33,935 nucleotides of DNA from Caryophanales bacterium (GTDB lineage Bacteria; Bacillota; Bacilli; Exiguobacteriales; Exiguobacteriaceae), in NCBI GenBank assembly GCA_902362975.1, contig CABIYO010000029.1, forward strand, positions 1-33,935, given 5' to 3'. Every line of letters begins with the position of its first letter. The first letter of the stretch is position 1. This document shows, one piece after another, positions 26,545-33,935 of the stretch. The position numbers were made by a program, and so were the translations under genes. The notes beneath the pieces were generated by a model. It did not search any database and had not been told where the DNA came from. It was given only the letters and a program-made list of their open reading frames with translations.

Positions 26545-27315
26545 ATGGAACCGAGCCAACAAACGGTACGCAGTCTTGAAGACCGTATTCCATACATGAA
26601 AAAACAACGGCGTAAAAAAGCAAACCGTCGGATGTTCTCTGTACTCTCACTGTTTGGAATTCTCATCATACTCGTGGTCTACATGCAGACTTCGATGTCG
26701 AACGTGAAAGAAGTGAAGGTATCGGGTCTATACTGGTTAGAAGAAACGTACGTGTTTCAAGATATGGAGCTCGATTCATCGACGAAGTTTGTCAGTCTGT
26801 CCCCAAACAAGATGAGTGAACAGATGGAAAAGTTGCCTGGTGTCAAACGGGTAGAAATCGATCGTTCTTGGTATAACAAGGTTCAGATTACCGTGACAGA
26901 AGAGAAAATGATTGCTTATGCGAAAGCTGAAAAAGGAGATGTCGTCGTGTTAGCCGACGGTTCACTCCATCCGACCGGAGCCATCACCGATCCGCAAAAG
27001 CTAAAGGACGGACCACTCTTGCGAGAGTTCAACACGGAAGCAGAACTTGAAAAGATTGCAAGTGAACTCGAACGGGTGGATGATGCGACACGGGCTCGTA
27101 TGTCAGAAGTGATTTTATCAAAACGAAAAGATGAGCCGACGCGATACGAGATTTTTATGAACGACGGCAATACGTTACTCACACCGACATTGAAGTTAAG
27201 CGAGGCCGTATCGAAGTATGGAGAAATTTATGAAAACATCCCGAAAGGTGAGCGCGGGACCGTCGTCATGGATGGTGGGTTTTACTTTGTTCCATACGAG
27301 AAAACAAATGAATAA
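26545..27315 (+). CDS. divIB: Cell division protein DivIB (FtsQ)
   Basis: DivIB is a bitopic divisome protein acting with FtsL and DivIC. The 256 aa protein has a basic cytoplasmic start (RRKKANRR), one membrane helix (about 32-50), a POTRA domain (about 51-120, VKEVKVSGLYWLEETYV) and a beta domain. The ribosome site AAAGGAG lies nine bases upstream. It ends the first half of the cluster: a strong terminator follows. Confidence 0.93.
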   Translation: MEPSQQTVRSLEDRIPYMKKQRRKKANRRMFSVLSLFGILIILVVYMQTSMSNVKEVKVSGLYWLEETYVFQDMELDSSTKFVSLSPNKMSEQMEKLPGVKRVEIDRSWYNKVQITVTEEKMIAYAKAEKGDVVVLADGSLHPTGAITDPQKLKDGPLLREFNTEAELEKIASELERVDDATRARMSEVILSKRKDEPTRYEIFMNDGNTLLTPTLKLSEAVSKYGEIYENIPKGERGTVVMDGGFYFVPYEKTNE

Positions 27316-27326
27316 TCAGTTATATT

Positions 27327-27358
27327 ACAGTCCTTAGACACATAAGGGCTGTTTTTTT
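27327..27358 (+). terminator. Terminator after divIB
   Basis: ACAGTCCTTA pairs with TAAGGGCTGT (one G-U pair) around GACACA, followed by seven T. It divides the dcw cluster into a wall-synthesis half and an ftsA-ftsZ half. Confidence 0.9.
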
Positions 27359-27542
27359 GTCGTTTGTAAACGAATTGATAACACGAAACCGCTTAAATTG
27401 TAGGATTCTACCTTTTCTCACTATCTTATTTGTTGTAAACTTAGACGTGAGATATCTTGTCGAAACCAACAATTTTTTTGGATATCTGTATATGTGTCAG
27501 GCAATTGGAACAGGAAAATTATAGAGCGGAGGTGTTTCCCTT
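27359..27542. promoter_or_regulatory. Upstream region of ftsA-ftsZ, promoter not resolved
   Basis: These 184 bases must hold the ftsAZ promoter because a terminator precedes them, yet no pair of hexamers is convincing. A palindrome CGTTTGTAAACG lies at 27361-27372, and GATATC occurs twice exactly 30 bases apart (27451 and 27481). The region is AT-rich, with a run of seven T near 27474. Confidence 0.4.
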
Positions 27543-28829
27543 TTGGAAGCGAATGGTTATGTGGCCGCATTAGATATTGGAACGTCAGAGATTAAGCTCG
27601 TCGTCGGTGAATTGCTCGGCGGAACGCTTAATATTTTGGCAGAAGGATGTGCACCGTCTGCAGGTGTAAAACGTGGCGCTGTCGTAGACATCGATAAAAC
27701 AGTCCAAGCGATCAAACAGGCCGTTGAGCATGCTGAGACATCGCTAGGTGATCAAATTCGATCTGTATACGTTGCCATCGAAGGGGAGCATATCCAAATT
27801 GCCCCATGTCATGGAATTGCATCCGTGAAACGGGAAGATCAAGAAATTACCGACGCAGACGTGATGGAAGTCATCAACTCGGCACAAGTAATGCGATTAC
27901 CGGACGAGATGAGTGTCATCGATGTGATCCCATCTTCATTCACGGTTGATCAACAAACAGGTGTTGTCGATCCACGGGGCATGTTAGGCTATCGACTTGA
28001 GATGCATGGGAAAATGGTGACCGGGTCGAAGACCATTTTACATAGTATTCGTCGTTCGATTGAACGGGCCGGATTACAACTCGAAGGTTTTATTTTAGGA
28101 AACCTTGCACTCGGCATGAGTGCAGCTTCTGTAGATGAAATCGATTTAGGAATTGGGCTCGTCGATGTCGGACATGAAAAGACGACGGTTTCCGTATTTT
28201 ATCGAGGAGATCTCGTCTACTCGTATATCCTCCCAGTCGGTGGAGATCATATGACGAGAGACTTGGTCTATAAACTCAATTGTAAATATCAAGACGCCAA
28301 AGTGGCGAAAGAAGAGTATGGTCTCGCTCTTGAAGAAATGGCTGATGAGACAGAAGGTTTCTCCTACACGAACATCAATGGGGAAGTGGCGTTCGAACCA
28401 CAGTCAGAAATTAGCTACGTTTTAGAAGCAAGAATAGAGGAAATGTTTACCCTTATGTTGAATAAGGTTCAAAAAGTAGGTGTTCCGATGCTGAATGGCG
28501 GATACTTACTTTGCGGTGGGACAGCTGCTCTACCTGGTATTCAGGAGTTAGCGACTCGTATTATGGGCCAAAAGACGAGATTGTATCAACCGTCGTCGAT
28601 TGGTGTCAGACATCCGAAATACGCGACAGCCGTCGGCGTGTTGAAATATGTCTTGATGAGTGATCATCACGTTTCGAAATCTCAACTTGAAAAACCGGAA
28701 GTTCGCCAGGAAACACTTCACACGAAGCTGGAAGCGACTGATATTCATGTAGGAGAGAACGAATACGAGAGCGATCAAGAGTCGAAAAAAGGTTTCAGTC
28801 GTTTGATGGAGAAATTATTTGGCGTTTAA
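27543..28829 (+). CDS. ftsA: Cell division protein FtsA
   Basis: FtsA is the actin-like protein that tethers FtsZ rings to the membrane. The 428 aa sequence shows the actin-fold phosphate loop ALDIGTSEIKLVVGE (9-23), GLVDVGHEKTTVSVF, LCGGTAALPG and the C-terminal amphipathic helix (KKGFSRLMEKLFGV) that binds membrane. The start is TTG 27543: GGAGGTG sits eight bases upstream and no ATG or GTG fits better; TTG may limit its level relative to FtsZ. It is cotranscribed with ftsZ 46 bases later. Confidence 0.96.
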   Translation: MEANGYVAALDIGTSEIKLVVGELLGGTLNILAEGCAPSAGVKRGAVVDIDKTVQAIKQAVEHAETSLGDQIRSVYVAIEGEHIQIAPCHGIASVKREDQEITDADVMEVINSAQVMRLPDEMSVIDVIPSSFTVDQQTGVVDPRGMLGYRLEMHGKMVTGSKTILHSIRRSIERAGLQLEGFILGNLALGMSAASVDEIDLGIGLVDVGHEKTTVSVFYRGDLVYSYILPVGGDHMTRDLVYKLNCKYQDAKVAKEEYGLALEEMADETEGFSYTNINGEVAFEPQSEISYVLEARIEEMFTLMLNKVQKVGVPMLNGGYLLCGGTAALPGIQELATRIMGQKTRLYQPSSIGVRHPKYATAVGVLKYVLMSDHHVSKSQLEKPEVRQETLHTKLEATDIHVGENEYESDQESKKGFSRLMEKLFGV

Positions 28830-28875
28830 GCTGACGATGTAATACAACTTGGAAAATACGTAGGGGGATACCTGA

Positions 28876-30018
28876 ATGATGTACTTTGATGAGGCGATTG
28901 ACGCCGTAGCAAAAATTAAAGTAATTGGAGTCGGTGGCGGCGGGTCAAACGCCGTTAACCGCATGATTGAACATGGAGTACAAGGAGTCGAGTTCATCGC
29001 AGTCAATACGGATGCACAAGCATTGAACATGTCGAAAGCCGACGTGAAGCTTCAACTTGGTGCAAAATTGACACGCGGTCTTGGTGCAGGTGCGAACCCG
29101 GATATCGGTAAAAAGGCGGCTGAAGAAAGCCGTGAACAGTTGATTGAAGCACTTGACGGTGCAGATATGGTATTCGTCACAGCTGGAATGGGTGGCGGAA
29201 CGGGAACTGGTGCCGCTCCGGTCATCGCTGAGATTTCAAAAGAAATCGGCGCACTCACGGTCGGTGTCGTGACAAAACCGTTCATGTTTGAGGGACGGAA
29301 ACGTATGCAACACGCACAGCATGGCATTCAAGCGTTCAAAGAAAAAGTAGATACCCTCATCGTGATTCCGAATGATAAGCTTCTTGAAATCGTGGAACGC
29401 AACACACCGATGATTGAAGCGTTCCGTGAAGCGGATAATGTCCTTCGTCAAGGTGTACAGGGAATCACAGACTTAATCGCCATCCCGGGTCTCATTAACC
29501 TCGACTTCGCGGACGTGAAAACAATCATGACGGAGAAAGGGTCTGCCCTTATGGGTGTCGGTGTCGCGACAGGTGAAAACCGTGCCGTTGAAGCAGCGAA
29601 GAAAGCTATTTCGTCACCACTTCTCGAGTCTTCAATCGAAGGAGCGAAAGGTGTTTTGATGAACATCACTGGTGGACTTAGCCTTAGCTTGTTTGAAGTG
29701 ACAGAGGCGGCTCAAATCGTTCAAAGTGCGGCTGATGAAGAAGTGAACTTGATCTTCGGTTCGGTCATCAACGAAAACTTGAACGATGAAATCATCGTTA
29801 CCGTGATTGCAACTGAATTCGCTGAAGAAGCACAAGGAACGAACCCGTTCCTTCAGCAGCCGAAAAAACAGCCTGAGGTTGAGAACAAGGAACCCCAACC
29901 AAAAGCAAATGAAGCGGCTCAACAAGACGAAGGGAACTTCCATCGCCCAGTGTATGGAGGAGACGTCCCAGACGAGACGATCAACATCCCTGCGTTTGTG
30001 AGACAACGCCGTAACTAA
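28876..30018 (+). CDS. ftsZ: Cell division GTPase FtsZ
   Basis: FtsZ polymerises into the division ring. The 380 aa sequence has the G-box GGGTGTGA (106-113), T7 loop NLDFADV (208-214, catalytic D210), a variable acidic/Gln-rich linker (about 318-360) and the conserved C-terminal tail [12 protein letters not shown] that binds FtsA and SepF. Both partners are encoded close by. Either ATG 28876 or 28879 may be used; GGGGG is eight bases before the first. Confidence 0.98.
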   Translation: MMYFDEAIDAVAKIKVIGVGGGGSNAVNRMIEHGVQGVEFIAVNTDAQALNMSKADVKLQLGAKLTRGLGAGANPDIGKKAAEESREQLIEALDGADMVFVTAGMGGGTGTGAAPVIAEISKEIGALTVGVVTKPFMFEGRKRMQHAQHGIQAFKEKVDTLIVIPNDKLLEIVERNTPMIEAFREADNVLRQGVQGITDLIAIPGLINLDFADVKTIMTEKGSALMGVGVATGENRAVEAAKKAISSPLLESSIEGAKGVLMNITGGLSLSLFEVTEAAQIVQSAADEEVNLIFGSVINENLNDEIIVTVIATEFAEEAQGTNPFLQQPKKQPEVENKEPQPKANEAAQQDEGNFHRPVYGGDVPDETINIPAFVRQRRN

Positions 30019-30025
30019 ACAACTA

Positions 30026-30053
30026 GGGGTGCCGGTACTCGGCATCCCTTTTT
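30026..30053 (+). terminator. Hairpin terminator after ftsZ
   Basis: GGGGTGCCG pairs with CGGCATCCC (one G-U pair) around GTACT, followed by five T. The next gene starts only 17 bases later, so no promoter can lie between; the downstream genes probably depend on partial read-through. Confidence 0.8.
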
Positions 30054-30069
30054 CTAAAAGGAGAGACCG

Positions 30070-30831
30070 ATGCAACTGCTACATACTTGGGAAACCGAAA
30101 CAACCCGTTATCATGCTTACGTGACGACGCGATCAGACGGACACAATGCAGGAAACGTCGGACTGCATGTGGGCGATGAAATCGACCGCGTCGTCGAAAA
30201 TCGGCAACAGTTCTTTCAACAAGCCGGGCTCGCGTTAGAGGACTCCGTGTGGGCGGATCAAGTGCACGGCACAGCGGTCCAGGTCGTCGATTCGTCGGAT
30301 AAAGGTAAGGGGGCATTCCGATATGAAGAGGCGATCCCGAAAACAGATGGTCTTCTCACGACCGAAGCCGCGCTACCGTTAGCCCTCGTCTTTGCTGACT
30401 GTGTGCCTCTCTTCTTCTGTGCGAAAAATCATGGGGTCATCGGCATCGCTCATGCCGGGTGGAAGGGGACGGTCGGAAACATCGTCAAGACGATGATGCA
30501 GGCGTTTGCTGAGCAAGGAATCGAGGCGACCGATGTGGACATGCTCGTCGGTCCGTCCATCTCAGGAGATGACTACGAGGTCGATAGTCGTGTCCTGCAG
30601 GCCGTCCGGGACGTTTCGCCGGTCGCATATGAAAGAGCGGTGCGTAACGAGTCGGGAGACCACGCCCTCTTGTCCCTTCAAACCGTCAATGAAGTATTGG
30701 CAAAAGAACATGACACTAAGGTCATGCAATCGAATTTAACGACTGGCGCGGACAGCCCGTTTTTCTCCTATCGAGACGGAGAGACGAAACGGCGGTTTGC
30801 GGCAGTCATCGTCAAGGAGCGGAAATCGTGA
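30070..30831 (+). CDS. pgeF: Peptidoglycan editing factor / purine nucleoside phosphorylase PgeF (YlmD)
   Basis: This YfiH/DUF152 family member (253 aa) has the zinc triad H66 (DQVHGTAVQ), C111 (ADCVPLF) and H128 (GIAHAGWKG). Family members act on purine nucleosides; E. coli YfiH also prevents misincorporation of serine in cell-wall precursors. It follows ftsZ as in B. subtilis once the sporulation genes spoIIGA-sigE-sigG are removed. The ribosome site is AAAGGAGAG. It overlaps ylmE by four bases. Confidence 0.93.
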   Translation: MQLLHTWETETTRYHAYVTTRSDGHNAGNVGLHVGDEIDRVVENRQQFFQQAGLALEDSVWADQVHGTAVQVVDSSDKGKGAFRYEEAIPKTDGLLTTEAALPLALVFADCVPLFFCAKNHGVIGIAHAGWKGTVGNIVKTMMQAFAEQGIEATDVDMLVGPSISGDDYEVDSRVLQAVRDVSPVAYERAVRNESGDHALLSLQTVNEVLAKEHDTKVMQSNLTTGADSPFFSYRDGETKRRFAAVIVKERKS

Positions 30832-31481
30832 GTATTTCAGATAATGTAAAACAAGTTCAATCCATCATTTCATCACACGTTCAAGAAGTAGAGCCGACAC
30901 TCATCGCCGTCACGAAATCCGTAGGCGTAGATGTGGCCAACGCTCTTTACGCAGAAGGAATTCGTGATTTCGGAGAAAACCGTCCAGATTCTTTACTCGA
31001 GAAAGTTGAAGGGATGCCGAAGGATGCAAGATTTCATTTTATCGGTACGTTACAGACACGAAAAGTGAGACAAATCATTGATTACGTTGCGGCTATCCAC
31101 TCTCTTGACCGGTTGTCTCTCGCAGCAGAGATTGACAAGCGCGCGAACGGAACAATCGATTGTTTCGTTCAAGTGAACACGTCAGGAGAAGATTCAAAAC
31201 ATGGTCTCGAAATAGAGGAAGTCGTGCCCTTCATCGAGAACTGTAAACAGTATGCTCATATTCGAATCATCGGGCTGATGACGATGGCACCGTTCACTGA
31301 AGAAGAGTCCGTCCTTCGAGATACGTTCCGCCGTCTCCGTCATCTGCGTGATGAAGTGAAGGCAAATGCGTTTGAACACGCACCATGCACGGAGCTGTCG
31401 ATGGGGATGTCAAACGATTATCCAATCGCGATTGAAGAAGGCGCATCGTTTGTTCGTATTGGTACCGCACTTGTGCAATAA
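30828..31481 (+). CDS. ylmE: YggS-type PLP-binding protein (YlmE)
   Basis: A 217 aa member of the PLPBP/YggS family, which holds pyridoxal phosphate and keeps vitamin B6 and amino-acid pools in balance rather than catalysing a known reaction. The PLP lysine is K30 in LIAVTKSVG; other signatures are FGENRPDSLLEKVE, FHFIGTLQTRKV, SMGMSNDYPIAIEEG and VRIGTALV. It starts with GTG overlapping the pgeF stop. A place between ftsZ and sepF is conserved in Gram-positives. Confidence 0.95.
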   Translation: MSISDNVKQVQSIISSHVQEVEPTLIAVTKSVGVDVANALYAEGIRDFGENRPDSLLEKVEGMPKDARFHFIGTLQTRKVRQIIDYVAAIHSLDRLSLAAEIDKRANGTIDCFVQVNTSGEDSKHGLEIEEVVPFIENCKQYAHIRIIGLMTMAPFTEEESVLRDTFRRLRHLRDEVKANAFEHAPCTELSMGMSNDYPIAIEEGASFVRIGTALVQ

Positions 31482-31504
31482 TATATCTTAAGGAGGAATC
31501 CGTT

Positions 31505-31972
31505 ATGTCAATCAAAAACAAAATGAAAGATTTCTTTGGACTCGAAGAAGATCCGAACAGCACATATGAAGAAGAGTATACTGTGGCAAATGCAGCAGCT
31601 CCTTCTACAACCGAAACATCTGTCGTCAGACAGGATGATCGTCCAAAATCAGCGAATAATCTCGTGGCATTAAATACGAAAAAGAAAGATCGTTCAAAAG
31701 TCGTATTGGCTGAGCCGCGTGTGTTCGCTGAGGCGCAAGACATTAGCGATCATTTGAAAGAAAACCGTGCTGTCATCGTCAACCTTCAGCGCATGTCAAA
31801 AGAACAATCGCGTCAAGTCGTCAACTTCCTCTCAGGTGTCGTATACGCTCTCGAGGGATCGATGACTTCGATTGGACATAACACGATTCTGTGTACTCCG
31901 AACAACGTTGAATTGACTGGTTCAATCTCAAACTTGATTTCGGAGGATGAACTTCACAGTAAAGGGTGGTAA
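31505..31972 (+). CDS. sepF: Cell division protein SepF
   Basis: SepF anchors FtsZ to the membrane and shapes the septum. The 155 aa protein has an N-terminal amphipathic helix (MSIKNKMKDFFGL), an acidic/variable linker (about 15-65) and the C-terminal SepF domain with VFAEAQDISDHLKENRAVIVNL and VNFLSGVVYALEGSM. Very strong ribosome site AAGGAGG. The FtsZ tail it recognises is intact in the gene upstream. Confidence 0.96.
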   Translation: MSIKNKMKDFFGLEEDPNSTYEEEYTVANAAAPSTTETSVVRQDDRPKSANNLVALNTKKKDRSKVVLAEPRVFAEAQDISDHLKENRAVIVNLQRMSKEQSRQVVNFLSGVVYALEGSMTSIGHNTILCTPNNVELTGSISNLISEDELHSKGW

Positions 31973-31976
31973 CTGA

Positions 31977-32246
31977 ATGGAAAATGTAATCCCTGCCTTA
32001 GGCAACACGTTGAGCGATCTACTTGGCATCTATAGTTGGGTCCTCATCGGCTATATCTTATTATCATGGTTCCCGAACGCACGCGAATCTAAATTCGGTC
32101 AAATCTTATCGTTTTTGTGTGAACCGTTCTTGGCACCGTTTCGCCGGATCATCCCGCCGATTGGTGGTATGCTCGATATCTCCCCAATCGTCGCGTTGTT
32201 CGTGCTTCGCATGGCACAAGTCGGAATCGCTGCGATCTTTGGGTGA
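31977..32246 (+). CDS. ylmG: YggT family membrane protein YlmG
   Basis: An 89 aa protein with two membrane helices (about 14-30 and 65-85) and the YggT signatures YSWVLIGYILLSWFPNA and EPFLAPFRRIIPPIGGMLDISPIVA. The family is associated with division genes; a clear biochemical role is not known. The start lies four bases after the sepF stop, with AAAGGGTGG in the last codons of sepF. Confidence 0.93.
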   Translation: MENVIPALGNTLSDLLGIYSWVLIGYILLSWFPNARESKFGQILSFLCEPFLAPFRRIIPPIGGMLDISPIVALFVLRMAQVGIAAIFG

Positions 32247-32249
32247 CGT

Positions 32250-33020
32250 ATGAGCGTCTATGACCATTATCGTCCAAGTGAACGCGCGTTCGTGGAACAA
32301 GTGCTCGACTGGGTACAACAAGTGGAGAATAGTTATGTGTTGAAATTGACGGATTTTCTAGACCCACGTGAACAACAAATCGTCAAACAGCTCGTCGGGA
32401 AACAACTTGTCATTCATGATGATGGCGGATTTGAAGGCGCGGAACGACGTCGTCTGATTTTAGCGCCGGATTACTATGAACTCAATCCAGATGATTTTGA
32501 GATTGAGGTCCGTCGAATCGAGTACCCAACAAAATTTGTGGACTTGACGCATCGACAAGTGACAGGAACATTGCTGAATGCTGGACTGAAACGTCAAAAG
32601 TTCGGAGATGTCGTTCTTGACGAGGAGATTGTTCAATTTGCGACGACACGTGAAGCGGTCGGCTTCATCGAAATGAACCTCGAGCGTGTCGGAAAAGCAA
32701 AAGTCCGTATTTCCTCTGTTTCGAAAGAAGAGATTCTCGTCGTTCCAAAAACGGAGTGGATAGAAGGATTTGGCATCGTGTCCTCGTTACGATTTGATAC
32801 GGTTGCAAGTGAGGTGCTTAACATCTCTCGGCAAAAAGCGCAGGCGCTCGTCAAACACGGCGACTGTAAAGTAAATCATAAAGTCATTGAAGACGCGAGC
32901 TTCATCCTTGAACCAGATGATCTGCTATCCGTCCGTGGATATGGTCGCATCAAATTGATGGAGATTCTCGGATCGACCAAACGTGAAAAAATTAAAATCC
33001 AGTATGGCACCATACGTTGA
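32250..33020 (+). CDS. ylmH: S4-domain RNA-binding protein YlmH
   Basis: A 256 aa protein with a YlmH-specific N-terminal RNA-binding region and an S4 RNA-binding domain (about 178-245: ASEVLNISRQKAQALVKHGDCKVNH and RGYGRIKL). In Bacillus it is linked to ribosome rescue of stalled chains. It lies between ylmG and divIVA as in other Gram-positives. The ATG is three bases after the ylmG stop, and the ribosome site is weak, so translational coupling is likely. Confidence 0.94.
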   Translation: MSVYDHYRPSERAFVEQVLDWVQQVENSYVLKLTDFLDPREQQIVKQLVGKQLVIHDDGGFEGAERRRLILAPDYYELNPDDFEIEVRRIEYPTKFVDLTHRQVTGTLLNAGLKRQKFGDVVLDEEIVQFATTREAVGFIEMNLERVGKAKVRISSVSKEEILVVPKTEWIEGFGIVSSLRFDTVASEVLNISRQKAQALVKHGDCKVNHKVIEDASFILEPDDLLSVRGYGRIKLMEILGSTKREKIKIQYGTIR

Positions 33021-33038
33021 AATTAGGAGGAAAGTCGA

Positions 33039-33587
33039 ATGGCGTTGACACCGATTGATATTCATAATAAAGAATTCTCTTCCCGTTTTCGTGGATACGA
33101 CATCGATGAGGTCAATGAATTTTTAGATCAAATCATTAAAGAGTTTGAACTATTGATTCGTGAGAATCGACGGTATGAAGAACTTGTCAACGATATGCAA
33201 GCCCGCATTGACTACTTCTCCTCGATGGAAGATACGTTGAACAAATCGATTATCGTCGCGCAGGAAGCGGCGGAAGAAGTGAAGAACAATGCTCAAAAAG
33301 AAGCGAGTCTCATCTTGAAACAAGCGGAACGTGAAGCGTTCGCTCGTGAAGAGGAAGCGGCGCGCAAAGTGCAACTTGCTGAACGAGAAGTCGTTCAAAT
33401 GCTCAAGAAAGTAGAGTTGTATCGCACACGCTTCCGCGTCCTCGTCGATGCGCAAATGGAGCTTCTTAATAGTACGGAATGGGAAACGATTGTCGGGGAA
33501 CCGCCTGTGCAGACGGTTCTTGACGATAGAACAGAACTTGCGTATAATGACGACGAAGTCACACGTAATGAAGAACAACACGGATAA
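33039..33587 (+). CDS. divIVA: Pole and septum targeting protein DivIVA
   Basis: DivIVA binds curved membrane and recruits division and polarity factors. The 182 aa protein begins with the conserved membrane-binding region LTPIDIHNKEFSSRFRGYDIDEVNEFLDQI-type sequence (residues 3-32; F17-R18 are the tip residues), followed by coiled coils (about 33-62 and 75-140) and an acidic tail. The ribosome site is AGGAGG. Its 3' end contains a consensus promoter for the T-box leader downstream. Confidence 0.96.
   Translation: MALTPIDIHNKEFSSRFRGYDIDEVNEFLDQIIKEFELLIRENRRYEELVNDMQARIDYFSSMEDTLNKSIIVAQEAAEEVKNNAQKEASLILKQAEREAFAREEEAARKVQLAEREVVQMLKKVELYRTRFRVLVDAQMELLNSTEWETIVGEPPVQTVLDDRTELAYNDDEVTRNEEQHG
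33520..33548 (+). promoter_or_regulatory. Promoter of the T-box leader, inside divIVA
   Basis: TTGACG (33520-33525), exactly 17 bases, and TATAAT (33543-33548). Only the last base of the -35 departs from consensus. It lies within the divIVA coding sequence. The predicted start is near 33555, about 35 bases before the divIVA stop. Confidence 0.75.
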
Positions 33588-33589
33588 AT

Positions 33590-33830
33590 GATCAACACGT
33601 TGAGTAGGACGCGTCGATCGAGTCATACCTACGAAGCGACTTAGGGACGGTGAGAGCCTAGGAGAAAGACTTGAATCGGTATCCCCTATGAGTCGTCACG
33701 CTGAACTGAAGTAAGTGTGACCGCCTGACCTCGTTATCGGTTACCGAGAGCGGTCTCATGATGATGAGACTAGTAGGGTGGTACCGCGAGTCAACCAACT
33801 CGTCCCTATCAGGGATGGGTTGGTTTTTTT
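33590..33830 (+). ncRNA. T-box leader riboswitch, isoleucine type
   Basis: T-box leaders sense uncharged tRNA and let transcription continue when the cognate amino acid is scarce. Stem I shows AGTAGGACG (33603-33611) and GGTGAGAGCC; the specifier loop appears to present ATC (33675-33677, in TTGAATCGG), an isoleucine codon. The antiterminator T-box is AGGGTGGTACCGCG at 33775-33788. A strong terminator completes it. The position after divIVA is where ileS and its T-box lie in Bacillus. The specifier call rests on placement, not on a folded model. Confidence 0.92.
33793..33830 (+). terminator. T-box terminator
   Basis: AACCAACTCGTCCCT pairs with AGGGATGGGTTGGTT (15 pairs, two of them G-U) around ATC, followed by seven T. 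It is the regulated terminator of the leader; the antiterminator competes with its 5' arm. Confidence 0.9.
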
Positions 33831-33834
33831 GTTT

Positions 33835-33935
33835 TCGATGAATTATAAAATTAAGTGCAACACCCAAAAGTGAACACAAAAAAAGCCCATGACGCTTTCC
33901 TCGTGTAGAATGAAGTCACCACAACACACATTCAG
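33835..33935. mobile_element. Possible insertion-sequence end (IS30-like?), cut by the window
   Basis: The T-box should be followed by ileS, but no ribosome site or IleRS start is seen. Instead there is AAGTGCAACACC (33853-33864), echoed by AAGTGAACAC (33868-33877), then an A-run. Next come a promoter-like TGTAGAAT (33904-33911) and GAATG/CATTC arms (33908-33912, 33930-33934). The minus-strand reading GTGTTGCACTTAATTTT recalls IS30-family ends as I remember them. No transposase is inside the window, so this is tentative; it may be ordinary leader. Confidence 0.4.

Noticed and set aside
33658..33879. Minus-strand open frame across the T-box
   Set aside because: It covers conserved riboswitch structure and its terminator, with no ribosome site.

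Overview
The window is core chromosome from a Gram-positive member of the Bacilli. The gene order follows the Bacillus subtilis stretch ctaA-ctaG / ylbF-ylbQ / bshC-dcw cluster / ftsA-ftsZ / ylmD-ylmH / divIVA / ileS leader. The sporulation genes that interrupt this stretch in Bacillus (ylbJ, spoVD, spoVE, spoIIGA-sigE-sigG) are all absent. mraZ, murE, murB and ftsW are also absent from the cluster, and murF sits where murE is expected. With bacillithiol synthesis (bshC) and roughly 50% GC, this points to a non-sporulating bacillus. Exiguobacterium is my best guess; it is an inference, not a database match.

Region 1 (1-8700) is respiration. Heme A synthase (ctaA, minus strand) and heme O synthase (ctaB) diverge from a shared 333-base control region holding a near-perfect Fnr/Crp-type palindrome and a cre-like site. 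ctaB continues into ctaCDEF, the caa3-type cytochrome c oxidase, and ends at a strong terminator. A second unit follows: ctaG, a DUF420 (CtaM-like) gene, a SCO copper chaperone, and a small gene of uncertain, possibly Asp23-like, family.

Region 2 (8700-10350, minus strand) holds an AT-rich orphan gene, a YugN-like gene and an ATP-grasp gene. It is the only clearly accessory-looking patch. Region 3 (10400-16560) is the ylb block: ylbF (RicF), ylbG, rsmD, coaD, ylbL protease, tmcAL on the minus strand, the yceD-like ylbN with rpmF, then panE and a DUF3397 membrane gene. tmcAL and ylbN diverge from two excellent promoters that share one -35 element.

Region 4 (16580-30050) is bshC followed by the division and cell-wall cluster rsmH-ftsL-pbpB-murF-mraY-murD-murG-divIB, a terminator, then ftsA-ftsZ. 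Region 5 (30070-33590) is pgeF-ylmE-sepF-ylmG-ylmH-divIVA. A consensus promoter inside the 3' end of divIVA drives a complete isoleucine-type T-box leader. The last 100 bases do not open ileS. They resemble the end of an insertion sequence, possibly IS30-like.

Most genes are well-known families. The second-look items are mainly regulatory architecture (Fnr palindrome, shared -35, intra-operon terminators, promoter inside divIVA), cluster rearrangement, two unrecognised small genes and the suspected mobile element behind the T-box.
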